Source: Volvox africanus (lineage: Eukaryota > Chlorophyta > Chlorophyceae > Chlamydomonadales > Volvocaceae). From it: DNA of 64,000 nt. Of the stretch, positions 51,901-63,000 are shown in pieces. The notes beneath the pieces were generated by a model. It was not told the DNA's origin. It searched no databases and saw only the letters and a program-made list of their open reading frames with translations. The stretch spans positions 3,643,501 through 3,707,500 of the forward strand of contig BSDZ01000079.1 in NCBI GenBank assembly GCA_030268105.1, read 5' to 3'. Numbering within the stretch: the first letter of the stretch is position 1; each line of letters starts with the position of its first letter. The position numbers were made by a program, and so were the translations under genes.

Positions 51901-53772
51901 TTCCTCCTGGGCCTTAGGCTGCTGCTGCTGTTGCGGCTGCGGCTGAGGCAAGAGCGACGGCCGAGCGCCAAGACGCGCCAACGCTAAGCCCTTCAACGCC
52001 CCGAAGTTGCTGCTGCGACTCGTCGCCGCCAGTGCCGCAAGCCCCTGACCTCTGGCCGAGGTCGGTGCGGTCACGGCCGCAATACTCTCCTCCGCCTCCG
52101 CGGCCAACTGGTCCACTGCATTCCGCGACGGCGCGGCAGCAACGGCCGTACTGGCAGCGTCAGACTCCCGCCGCAACTCCGTCGGACCCACCGAGGCGGT
52201 GGGTGACCTAGAGACGGCAGGGCCAAGCCGGGGCCGGCTGCGGCTGGTCGTCATCGCCTCCACCGACGCCGCCAGACTCACGCCCATGGGAACCGGCGCC
52301 AGCCGCCGCTGGACCACTGCAGCCGGGTCCACGGCGGCCGATGCCTTAAGCCGCAGGCGGACCGCGTGATGCATTGCGAGGGACTTGAGCGCCACGCGGG
52401 AGAGCGCATGCGCACGTAAGGAGTCGATCTTCACGGTGGAGGGGCCTTGTGCCGGCATCCGCATGGCGGCATCGATTTCCCCGCCGCCAGCTCCAGCGCC
52501 CATGTTACTAGCTAGATCTAGGGCTAGATCTAGATCTATACCTGTCCTGGCGGACTGTCCCGACGACCGCAGCGTACCATCGTCGCCGCGGCCAAGATCG
52601 ACGTCGTACACATTCCGCAATCGCGGCAAGCCAATGCTGTCGGAGCCGCTAATAAGGCCCTGATGCTCCACTACCGACTGCGGTTGAAGTATCAGATCCC
52701 CGAAGCCGTTGGCTGCGCCGTTCATTGCCACGGTACCGGCCGCTTCCGCGTCGGCGTCGGGGCGCTGGGAGGGAAAAGTGGCTGCTGGGCTGGTGGGGAG
52801 CCAAGCGGCAGGCGGCACGGGCTCCGGCAGCGGTTCGTCGCCAAGTAGAGCTGCCAGCCTCTCCGGGTCCTCTGCACCACTCTGAACCTCCGCTGGTTGC
52901 TGCTGAGCCGGGTGGTGGCGTTGACCACCGGGGAACAAGCGACTGCCGCTACTGCCACTGCTGTTGCTATCGCTGAAACTGGGTCCAAGGCCATATTCTG
53001 CGGGTGGCTGGCTGCTGGAAGGCCCCCTGCTTGTCTCCGTGAAAGTTGGTGGTGGCAGCGGGCGCGAGGCCCCGTTGCCGCTCAACCCGCTGTTCGCCAC
53101 AATGACGTAACCCTGGTGGGCAGCTTCGGAGTCTGAGGAGGAGGAGGAGGCTCGCTGTGGCTCTGAGAAGGCAGCGGCGGAGGCCATTGTCGCCCGGCTA
53201 GCGGCACCAACAAGAAAGGGTCGTGCTGGGTCGTGTGTGTTAACTGAAGGGCCGTCCGCACGCAGACATTGACCCCGGCAAAGCAGACTAGGGGAACGTG
53301 CACCCAAGGATGATGCAGTTGCTAGCAGGGGCAATGGTAGGCAGTTGTTTGTGCAGGCTGTGGAGCACGTTGATGCGGTGGGCCCGCTGGGAAGCTCACG
53401 CGCGGGTTCAAAGGCAAGTGCGCCGACTCGATTGCTTCCTGGTACCGTAGAGGATGTTTGACATGTTTCGGCCGCGGCGCTGCGTTTCCATGAGCTGAAG
53501 TGCTGTACAGCATCCGGGAGACTACTGGACATGACTTCGTCCGCGGCTCCTAAGAGAAGCACAGACGAACAGCGACGCACATGTAACTTTTCTATGCCTT
53601 GTCGGCAACCCATATCGCTGGGACCATGGCCAGAGTGCAGCAGTTCCGGTGATGGGTCGTCCTCAGCGCCGCCAGCCACTGCGCGGACTGGAGCCGCGAG
53701 TACATCTGCAACAGCAGATGAAGAACCTCGAAGGCCGCCTTTGCAGCCGCGATGGAGGAATGTCCCCCTCAT
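41507..53772 (-). CDS. Translation initiation factor IF2, mitochondrial type, about 2144 aa
   Basis: Fifteen exons on the minus strand: 51223-53772, 49615-50965, 49036-49280, 48389-48590, 47526-47713, 46775-46987, 45986-46060, 45342-45407, 44874-44996, 44264-44434, 43670-43899, 43013-43328, 42504-42707, 41993-42242 and 41507-41757, all in phase. The IF2 core (from about residue 1385) has an IF2_N-like segment ([20 protein letters not shown]), G1 GHVDHGKT (about 1469), G2 [11 protein letters not shown]3 DTPGHEAF (about 1523), a G4 reading TKCD (about 1577), G5 SATTGEGL, domain 2 ([15 protein letters not shown]), VKADVQGSVEAV, and a terminal beta-barrel ending in [11 protein letters not shown]. 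It is expected to place initiator tRNA on organellar ribosomes using [19 protein letters not shown] and ARMLSEARR match plant mitochondrial rather than chloroplast IF2. The first two exons encode about 1300 Ala/Ser/Gln-rich residues of unknown role. The chosen ATG gives an Arg-rich start ([16 protein letters not shown]); an in-frame ATG at 53830-53832 would add 20 residues. Confidence 0.88.
41845..41935 (+). repeat. CA/TACACA microsatellite in IF2 intron 14
   Basis: CACACATACACATACAC units on the plus strand read TGTGTATG on the sense strand of IF2, within the intron 41758-41992. Confidence 0.92.
43437..43665 (+). repeat. Pyrimidine minisatellite, about 46-48 bp unit
   Basis: About four copies of a unit containing CTCTCCCTGCATCTTCCCCT and CCCTTTCCCCCATCCAC, in the IF2 intron between exons at 43670 and 43328. 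Confidence 0.9.
45848..45968 (+). repeat. Duplicated CA-rich block
   Basis: Two tandem copies of a roughly 60-bp block built from ACATACAACATACAACATAT plus CACATACA units, at the 5' (sense TG) end of the IF2 intron following the exon 45986-46060. Confidence 0.9.
47750..48086 (+). repeat. GGA-rich tract followed by (GAGAGGG)n
   Basis: About 170 bp of GGAGGA-type purine sequence is followed by about 23 perfect GAGAGGG heptamers, in the IF2 intron between exons 48389-48590 and 47526-47713. The sense strand is pyrimidine-rich. Confidence 0.95.
48905..49025 (+). repeat. 32-bp pyrimidine minisatellite, about 4 copies
   Basis: Units containing CCATCCCCTCTACTTCCCTC and TTTCCCCCTCT lie just 3' (on the sense strand) of IF2 exon 3. 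Confidence 0.92.
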
Positions 53773-54181
53773 CGCCGTTTGATTAATCACTTCCAAGAGT
53801 AAGAACACATAGACCTTCTGACTATGTAACATCCATTATGTTATCCTTGTTATATTCACATTAAATAACTAGATAGCAGCGCGTTCCCTTGTTGGTGTGA
53901 TCCACATGCATCTATCGGGCGGCAATGAGGTACATGTATAATTAACTTGTTAACTACATTTTCCATTCAGATTTATAACAAAAAGGAAACAACGTTCCTC
54001 AAGCTGCTGGCATTGACCTACAGGCTTCACCAAACTGATATGTAAATAATCCATTCATAATACATGTTGTTGGGCGACCTGATCCAAAAAATTGTCAGTA
54101 GAACATTCACAACGACTTCGTAAATCACAGATCACAGAGCTGTAGCTGCGGTAGTTGAAGTGGCAGCAGCATAATTCTAGA
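53773..54181. promoter_or_regulatory. Probable divergent promoter, IF2 / His-rich TM protein
   Basis: About 410 bp separate the chosen IF2 start (-) from the ATG of the His-rich protein (+). The region is noticeably more AT-rich than the flanking exons and contains no open frame of note. Confidence 0.45.
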
Positions 54182-56455
54182 ATGGCGTTCTTAGGTGCGG
54201 AGGCACAGAGGCGGCAGCATCATGTCGGTAAGTAAGCTCAGATGTGTAGGAGCTGTCAGCAGGAGTTTTAGTCTTATGCTTGCAGCTAGAGTCCGGCACA
54301 AATGCTCATATATCCAAACCTTCACCCACTATAAGGACATTTATTTCACCCCTCCAACATACCCCACCTATTTAAGAGGACAGATGAAGTTTGAACGCGG
54401 ATGCATTGTCAGTGCAGTGCAAGGTCATAGACCGATAAGGAATCAAAACCATCGTCCCCTCAAACAAATAACAAACGGACGAGGTGCGCGGCTGACTTAC
54501 TTTGTATATGAAACAAACAAAATCTCAAGAGGCCCTGAAACAAGTGCGGTTACGAAAATCCTCAAGTCCTGTTGGTGCCTCCTCTTTCGAACAAATGGAA
54601 GGTTGCGTGTGACCCTCTGTACCTCATATTCCAAAGCATAATATCATATATATATGTGTGTGTGTGTGTGTGAGTGTTTGCGCCTGTGCATGTGTATTTG
54701 TGGGAGGGAGGCCGGGGGGGGGGAGTAACCGTAGCCGCGCCGTGCTATTGTAACTGAATAGTTCATTTCCGTCTGCTCTCGTTTCCGTCACTGCCATCTC
54801 CCGCCCCTCTCCTCCTTCATACCGTGTATCTTTGCAACACCGATAGACACCCCTGCCTATCTTATAAACCGGTTGATCCTCCTTGTCCCCTGTCCCCTTA
54901 CCCCTCTTCTCTCTTCACCCCTCTACTCCCTTCTCGCCTCATCCCTATCCCCTGGCCTCCGTTGTGAAGGCCTTGAAAAGTACAAGATCGTGCACCACGA
55001 CTTCAACCATTTCACTCTGGGACCTTCCAAGGGCAAGTCCTCCGCCAACAAGATGGCCTTCACTCTGGTGGAGCCGGAGGAGTTCCAGCCGTCCTTCAAC
55101 GTGCTTTATGTGCGCACGCAGAGGCCCGCGGTGCTGCGGGCGCCGCTAGTGCAGGTCTTGCTGGACACCTGGGCCGAGGCCGTGGAGCTAGTGCGACCCG
55201 TGTTCCGCTTCGGCATCCCGGAGTCGTCGTTGAAGGACAAGTGCAAGTACTGGCGGTGAGGGGTCACTGGGGCTGGCTGCGGACTGGGGGGCGGGAAGGT
55301 ATGAGCGGTGACGGATCGAAAGGGGGAGGGGGCGGGGGCGGGGGCGGGGGCGGGGGCGGGGGCGGGGGCGGGGGCGGGGGCGGGGGCGGGGGCGGGGGCG
55401 GGGGCGGGGCCGGGGAAGGAGAGGGCGTAAGTAAGTGGGCCCGGGGCAATCTTCCAACCCATGTCTGGTGACGCCACCAAACGCTCGCGCCTCAGCCCCC
55501 AACTAGATCAGGGCACTAGGACTTCTCTACAGCCCTGACACCTTGATTGGGGCCCCCCCTTACCCCGCCCGCACCCTTCCCCGCGCGCCAATGCTGTCGC
55601 AGTGATGACGGCAGCTCGCTCCCCACCACCCCTAGCCTTCAGACGCAGCGCTTGATCAAGGCAATCAGCAACGAGGCATTCGGGGCCAGCCGCCTGAACC
55701 GCCACCACCACCATCACATAGCACAGCAGCCACAGCAGCCACAGCAGCCACAGCAGCCACAGCAGCCACAGCAGCAGCAAGAGGATGGGGCGAAGGACGG
55801 CACTTTTGGGGCCGGCGGCCACGGCCACGGCCACAGCCACGGCCAGGGAGGGGGTAGCCACATAGGGAAACACCATTTGACGCCCTTTCAAGAAAAAGAG
55901 GAGGTGAGTCGTCACGCCACTTCATATCCCATGATATTGCATAACAATACAATACAGTACAGCACAATACATTACGGTATAATATGGTAGCGTACGGTAC
56001 AGCGTAGTTAAGTATATATCACGTATCACATGGTGTTAATGTTACAGGTTGTAGTGTTGGCATGAACATGAGGGGTAGGCATTGCAGGCGGACCACATTG
56101 CCTCACATCCACCAACGTAGTGCTCAACTGCTCATGCGTAGTAAAACGAGCGCGAGTTGGCTTTCTCCGTCCCTTCATGTACTACCATCATCATCATCAC
56201 AACCACCATCACCGTCATTATCATCATAACCACCATCATCATCATCATCATCACAACCACCACCACCACCACCATCATCATCATCGTCATCGGGGGTCGG
56301 CTTGTCTTTTTTACCGCATCGCTCTTTGTTTGCATCCCTCCTCACACCCGCACCAGTTCGTGGAGACGGTCACGCCATGGGTGGTACTGGGACTCAACGT
56401 GGCGGCATGGTGCTATCTGGGCACCTCCGCAAACAACCCCACCCCGGGAATGTAA
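54182..56455 (+). CDS. His/Gln-rich protein with C-terminal TM, 243 aa, unidentified
   Basis: Four exons join in phase: 54182-54227, 54970-55255, 55603-55903 and 56357-56455. Exon 1 is short but supported by a gtaagt donor and a phase-1 match, giving MAFLGAEAQRRQHHV then GLEKYKIVHHDF. Exon 2 encodes a compact globular-looking stretch (FTLGPSKGKSSANKMAFTLV, PSFNVLYVRTQRP, FRFGIPESSLKDKCKYW) without a motif I can name. Exon 3 holds a five-His run, a (PQQ)n run and a second His-rich segment (GGHGHGHSHGQGGG), which could bind metal. Exon 4 ends in a hydrophobic segment (VTPWVVLGLNVAAWCYLG), one probable C-terminal membrane anchor. There is no signal peptide. A tail-anchored, metal-binding role is inference only; the exon structure is better supported than any function. 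Confidence 0.65.
55322..55408 (+). repeat. (GGGGGC)n array
   Basis: About 14 GGGGGC units in intron 2 of the His-rich protein gene. Confidence 0.96.
56175..56292 (+). repeat. (CAT)n/(CAC)n trinucleotide array
   Basis: CATCAT and CACCAC units with occasional CGTCATTAT interruptions, in intron 3 of the His-rich protein gene, about 65 nt before its last exon. Confidence 0.93.
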
Positions 56456-56904
56456 AGGAAGCCAGGGGGATATCGAATCCGGTCCTGCCGGGAGTCCATG
56501 TGTCGGATATGAAACCGGGGGGGGGGCCAAGGAAAGGGGCAAGGAAGGGGAGCGGTGCAGCAGTGCGGGGCTACCACTGTGTGGGAGCTGGGGAAGGGGT
56601 GCTTGGGCTCGTCGGGGCATCTCTGGTCGCAATGGTGACTTGGGGAGGCATCACCACCAGGAGGGAGATGAAACTGTGTGTGTGTGTGCGTGGGGTGGGG
56701 TGGTGATGGTGATGGTAACAGAACGCATGGAGGCCCCGTCAAGGATTTGGGAGGGGACGACTGTATGTTGGAGTAGATGAGCGGGGTGGGTGGGTTTGGA
56801 GGGTCGCTGTCTATTCGGCTGCCACGACGTTTAAGATGGTCTCCCGGGACGGATGCGGTCCGGATCAGGCTGGTCCGCAGGGGCTTCAGCCGGGGTCTGT
56901 ACCG

Positions 56905-56909
56905 TGTAA
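56905..56909 (+). terminator. Candidate TGTAA polyadenylation signal
   Basis: About 450 nt after the stop codon of the His-rich TM protein gene, in the right orientation. A TGTAA also overlaps the stop codon itself and is less likely to be used. Confidence 0.35.
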
Positions 56910-57760
56910 CGAAATCCGCGACCTCTGCTTCCTTGCTGCAGATATCTGTATGTTATGTCTGTCTATCTGCCTGCCTTCCTGTCTGTCTGTCTGTCTGTCT
57001 TGTTCAACGCACACATGGACCCTCCGTGGGCACGCCCATGTTGCATCATGCCCGAATTAAGGAAATGACAGCAGCTAGCGAGTAAATGACAGCAGCCTAA
57101 TCAATTAAGTCATCAATCAATTACCAGGAATCTTTATCGTCATCATCTTGATACTGCACGGCGGGTCTCTCCCAAACATGAAGGTGCTGTGTGCGCTCTT
57201 AGTTTGTTCGTCTGTCTGCATTCCCGTCTATCAACGAATCATAAGGGGACGCACCGGGGGTCACCGAATGAACGAAGAAGCGACGGCGCGTAGTATCCTG
57301 AAGGATATACGGCTAACATCCGGGATGATCAGAAACTGGACATCTTCTGATCGGGTCTCCACTGTTTGGCGGATGGCATCACGCACAGAGATGGCATCAC
57401 ACACGGATGCGGACTGAGGCCCCTGAGGGAAGCGCTTGCTTAGGGTTCCGGTGCATGTACACCTGACCCTCGTGTGTGGTAATGGTGGGTATGCGTCGGC
57501 ACCTAAGGCAGCAGAAGGGCCGAGCGATGAGGTGCGTGAACGCCTGCGCCGCGGTATTGGTGGAGGGGTACGTTAGGTGCAGACAGGTTCTGCGTGCATG
57601 GCCTTTTCGACGGTATCGTTCTGGTTGTCCCCGTTGCTTGCAGCTTCCTTGCAGACAGGGACGCGTGCGGCCATTTTGACGGAGCTGTGTGGTGCCTCTG
57701 TCAGGTGCTTGACGAAGGGTTGGGGGACTAAGTACCAGCGGGCCTCCCTGTCCAGCCCGG

Positions 57761-57806
57761 GTGCCTGCCTACTACACATTCTGCTGGATGGGTAGTAGGC
57801 AGGCAC
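57761..57806. repeat. Perfect 15-bp inverted repeat (hairpin)
   Basis: GTGCCTGCCTACTAC at 57761-57775 is the exact reverse complement of 57792-57806, with a 16-nt loop. It lies in the intergenic region. Confidence 0.9.
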
Positions 57807-60042
57807 ACACATGGAAGAGATAGATGCAATCTGGCTGCTGTCCGGGGGATAATGCTTCCCATGCTTCCCATCTTAGCGCCCAGGGGGGGGATAACGCGTT
57901 TGTCACCTCCCAACAGAAAATGGACAACAAGACGATTTGGCACACCCTACATACACAGCATGGGAGGAGGCGGATTGCGTGTGTGCGGCCACATCATACG
58001 AATATGCGGGAGCCAGTTTTAGTTTGTATGCCCCACTGCATGCGCATTGGTGTGCGGACACTGGATGATGAAGGCCGAGCGCCGTACGTATGGTATCTGT
58101 GTGTACGGTAATCCCGTCTGCCCTATGGTGGATGCCCGTGCTGGCGCTGCGTCAGGGTTACAACCCGTCGTCGGAATAAAGAAGAATGGGCGGTAGTGCC
58201 GAGAAAACAAAGGAACCCCATCCATCGGGTGCAGGGCGCACGCTGCCCTACGGGGTGCGCCAGGGGCGCCCAAGGATGTTAACTGCAGGGCGGGGAGAAT
58301 TGTAACGGGGGAACTCGCACCCCGGCATCACGCCCTATTGCACCCCGTATTACAAATATGGCCAGAGAAGCTTTGATAGATGTCACCCTGACCTTGCCAA
58401 ATCTGTTTGTGCTCAATATCATTTTTGTCAGCTACAGACGAGATACCAGGAAATATAGGATGTATAAGGCTATACATCTTGCTTTTCAGATGGGTGAATA
58501 CTTTTGTTTAGTCGTTACAGACAGCTACACACCCGCACGGACATGGACAATCCTCCATGCCAGAGCCCCCTGAGGCGCTTCACGCCGGGGCCCCGCCCAA
58601 CAGGCCACGATAGATCGACCGAGATTTGAGTTCTGTCGAACTGACGCAGATTCGTTGCTGTGCAACTTTACATCTATCCACTCATCCGGCATTTGGGCAT
58701 GTTAACTGAAGTAATCATATAGCAGATGCATTGAATGGGTCAAGAGTTCTTGCTTAATTATGACAGTCCTTATTGCCACCATCAGCACGTACGACAGACA
58801 GGCAGACAAGCAAGGGCCTGGCCTCTCCATCCTCACCAACCCACTACTGGGAATAACATGCATGTGTACTTCAGTCCAGGCGCATTTTCCCCCTTTACCT
58901 GCTGAGGAATATAAAGAAGAACTTCGGTCTTCAGTAGTCGCAGATGAGTAATTGGATTGACAGAGCGTTTCCGCCGTACTATTTATATGTGTCTGTTCGT
59001 TTTTAATTGGTTATTGCGATTCCTACATATTGGCCGATTGCCCATTTCATTCCACGTATCCACGAATGAAGATAAATGCATTTCGATCCACATCTGAAAA
59101 TATATACATCATTAATTACTACGTTATAATAAAAACTTTATAAAATGATTATTTGTAATACGTACTCATAATTATTCCGAAATAACGATTCGTCTTCCCT
59201 CTTTCCCGCCCAAGCGTTTGTCTCGTGGATATGCATGCGTGTATTCGCACAACCAAGCAATTTAAGAACAGCTCGTCATTCGTAACTGAACCAGTTCACA
59301 AACATGTCCTGCTGCCTCTCTCTCTCTGTCTCCCCCTCTCTGCGAACATAAATAAGTGAGCGAGTGCGAAAATCGATTGGTTGCTGTTTGAAAAGATTAA
59401 GGTAAGGTTGCTTCCTTGGTAGTGGCTCCTTAAGTATTATCAGGTGATGAGGTGCGTGGATTTTAATTGCAAAAGCATTCACCAGTCAAACATATATAGA
59501 ATGCACCTTTCTGTGCATGCATGCATGAAGGTATGTACGTCTTACAAGCATAGGAATATAGAAATAGGCGAACGAACTTCCCATCCTACTTAATTACTCG
59601 TTTGATTATTTCCGCGAGCTTCGTTCATTCCATGCATTCATAAAGTTATCTGTCGCCTCCTGCCTTTGTTTCGTTACTTCTATTCTGCAATATAATCAAG
59701 ACATATATATATATATATATATCCAGGGATCGATTCTCTTTTTCCCATTGCTTGCGTATAGTATATCTGTATGTATATCTATATGTAATGCTTCTGATGC
59801 ATGAATACGTACGTAGGGGCAGCAGTAGTGAGCAGTAGGCAATGAAGTGTGTGATGCCACCGATATATATATATATACCCCTTGATTCCCCCTTGATTGC
59901 CTATGTATCTCTATCTCTATCTAGGCAATCAGGGGTTCCGACCCAGCGGGAGCGTGCGCGGGGGTGAGCTGCTGCTCCTACGGTACTGCTGCTGCTGCTG
60001 CTGCGTACATTACGGACCGTGTGTTACAATATGTAGGTATCT

Positions 60043-63000
60043 ATGGCGGCGGCACCTGACAGCAGCAGCAGAGTTGCTTCATCTCGCTCGGCACCATTCG
60101 CTTCATCATCGGCACTATTGTGTTGGCGGCTATGGGCGTGCATACTGTTGCTCCAACTTGTATTTCTCACAAGCCCCGCGTGGGGGAAGGTGCGGACGGG
60201 TACGGTAGATAGATAGGGCGAGACGGGTATGCATAAGAGAAGAGAGCTAATAAATGCATGCACGCACGTCATTTACTGTACAGATAGATGCCACATTCAT
60301 GCACGGTTGATGATTTGACTTAACATTTTCTTATTATTACATATATGTATGCCTAAATCTTCCTCACCCTCCACGCACCATTCGATTATCGCCCATCAGG
60401 GTGGCTTCGTCTGCGTCAGCACAGATGATGCCGATGACAAAGTGAGTGCGCGGGGGTGCACCGCCAGAAATCGATATATATATATATATATAATACGTAA
60501 ATATAATGGTATGTGACCATGTGTATTACACATTATTATATATATATATACATATATGGTCACATACCATTATATTTACGTATATCAGTGATATGTACAT
60601 TCTTTTCACTAACCAACTATCCATCCATCAGCGGAGTAGTTTCTTTGCCATCTGTAGTTTCCGTCATGGGTTCCGTATATTCTCCATACAGAACAATGAC
60701 AAGCATAATACGCACTTTTATATTTTACTTATGTTTATATGACCCCCGAATGATCGAAGATTCATTAATCCTGTCGTCATAGATCAATTATCTCCATAAC
60801 TTTACCTGCCATACATATTAAGTACATATTAATGCAGGATAGGTCGACATCTATGCATATGTCCCTGCAAAGCCCGCCTGAGTAGAGGAGGTTACGATTT
60901 GCCTTGCTTGTATTGATGCACTCATGCATACGCACGCGCACGCGCACTGGCAGTCGAATATGTATTTTATACGTACCTGTTCATAGTATAGCTATCATAA
61001 TTGTTAATAATACATCCGTCATCGTCGTCTTATTAATTCAATCCAATATATATATGTATATATATATATATATCCATCTATCCTCCATCATCAGGATCAT
61101 TGTCAAAATTTGCTCTGCGGAGGACTATACGCCAACATGATTGGCAAGGCCCTGGAAGTTGGACCAGCGGATCTGCCCAGCATCCTAGCGGTTGGAAGCT
61201 TTCCTTTAGGATCGGTGAGTAGCCTCCGTGTTTGTTTCTTAATTAGGAGCGACGCGGCTTGGGGGCAGGGAGGGGTATGGACACGTACGTGGTCCTGTCC
61301 AAGATCAACTCACTCTCGTAAGAATCGTAAGCTAAGTGCATGCCATATGTTATGCATATCCATAAGTAGATGCTATATATCATGCATATATATATATATG
61401 ATATAGAAATCGACATGGAGATGGGGATGGATACATTGTATCATGTATCATAAAACTAACTGTATATACATGTGTGTATACGTATGTATAGATTGATAGA
61501 TAGATCGCCCTCTCGCTCACCCTCCGTACACACATCTGTTGCTGTTGGCCTACTAACGCAGCACGCAAGGACGTCATTGGAGGGCTGGGTCAACTCCAGC
61601 GGCTACGACCCGTCCATCATAACCTTTGCCCGCACCGCCGTGGAGGTGCGGTCTGCAAACTTCAGCGCTTACAGGTTGCTGTACATACCGACAAGTTTCT
61701 TGGGAACCCAGGGGGGCCTTACTGCGGATTTGAACGACGCTTTGATCGCCTGTAAGACGGACATTTCCAATTACATCAATGAGAGAGGTAAATATATATG
61801 TGTCCTTACATAGTACATGTATATATGCATATGTAGATGTATATATGTGTCCTTACATAGTACATGTATATATGCATATGTAGATGTATATATGTGTCCT
61901 TACATAGTACATGTATATATGCATATGTAGATGTATATATGTGTCCTTACATAGTACATGTATATATGCATATGTAGATGTATATATGTGTCCTTACATA
62001 GTACATGTATATATGCATATGTAGATGTATATATGTGTCCTTACATAGTACATGTATATATGCATATGTAGATGTATATATGTGTCCTTACATAGTACAT
62101 GTATATATGCATATGTAGATGTATATATGTGTCCTTACATAGTACATGCATGTCGTATGCATGCGATGATGCAGTACTGTTTTATTATCGTTGTCGCCAC
62201 AATTAGTCGTCTGTTACCCACCATCCTTCTGCCGCCAGTAGTCGGTAATGAATGATGCCCATAAGCATATAAGCGCGACAACTGATATATTTCATCACTG
62301 AATTACCTAATGTGATGTTTGATGGACTTAGTTAAAATTCTTCAATTGCCACAGCAGCCGCACCTCTCTGCCATACGTACATATGCAGGGTACTTGCTTT
62401 CACTGCCTCTTAACCTGGCGACCCCGACGTCTCTCTCCCTCCCTAGTCTTATCTATCTGTCCTAATCTTACCTTCCCTATTATTCCCTATATTCCCGATA
62501 TATATATATATGTATATATGTGTGTGTGTGTGTGTGTGTGTTGTGCCGTACATGTATCCACTCCTTATGCACCCACCGACATGTGCACACAGGCGGGTCG
62601 CTCATTGTGCTCGGCCAGGAAAAAATCACCCGAGCATACGGCTTTCTTCCGATGCCGCTGACCTATGTCTCCGCCTCGTTTGACGACGTGAGCATTACCA
62701 GTGAGATGGGGATATACGCCAAGAATGCTGATAACACGTAAGCACTCAAGACCACCAACACCAACACCACCAACACCAACAATTATAATTACAATAATTA
62801 TACGGGACGAAATTACCTGACTTGACCAACTTAACGGAGGTTAATGGGGGTAGTTTTGCCACAGGCCACGCAGTATATATGAGAGAAATACACTGCCTAG
62901 TGTGATGGGACAGGGCACGGCTCTCTGCTGCTGGATGAGCGAACGAGTTCAGCAGCAGAGAGCCATACCCTATCGAGCGATTTATAGTATATTTTAAATA

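Larger units (their letters stand above)
56456..60042. other. Long intergenic region, no supported gene
   Basis: This stretch contains a perfect 15-bp inverted repeat (57761-57806), a tetranucleotide CTGT patch near 56980-57000 and progressively AT-richer DNA from about 58300 onward with TA runs (near 59705 and 59865). Frames at 57178-57417 and 58358-58573 stay open for 70-80 codons but have no recognisable content. Confidence 0.5.

Noticed and set aside
57178..57417. 79-codon frame starting with a signal-peptide-like MKVLCALLVCSSVC
   Set aside because: The rest of the frame is unremarkable, there is no conserved motif and no supporting signal. A chance hydrophobic start is likely.
58358..58573. 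71-codon plus-strand frame
   Set aside because: No motif or splice support, in AT-rich intergenic DNA.
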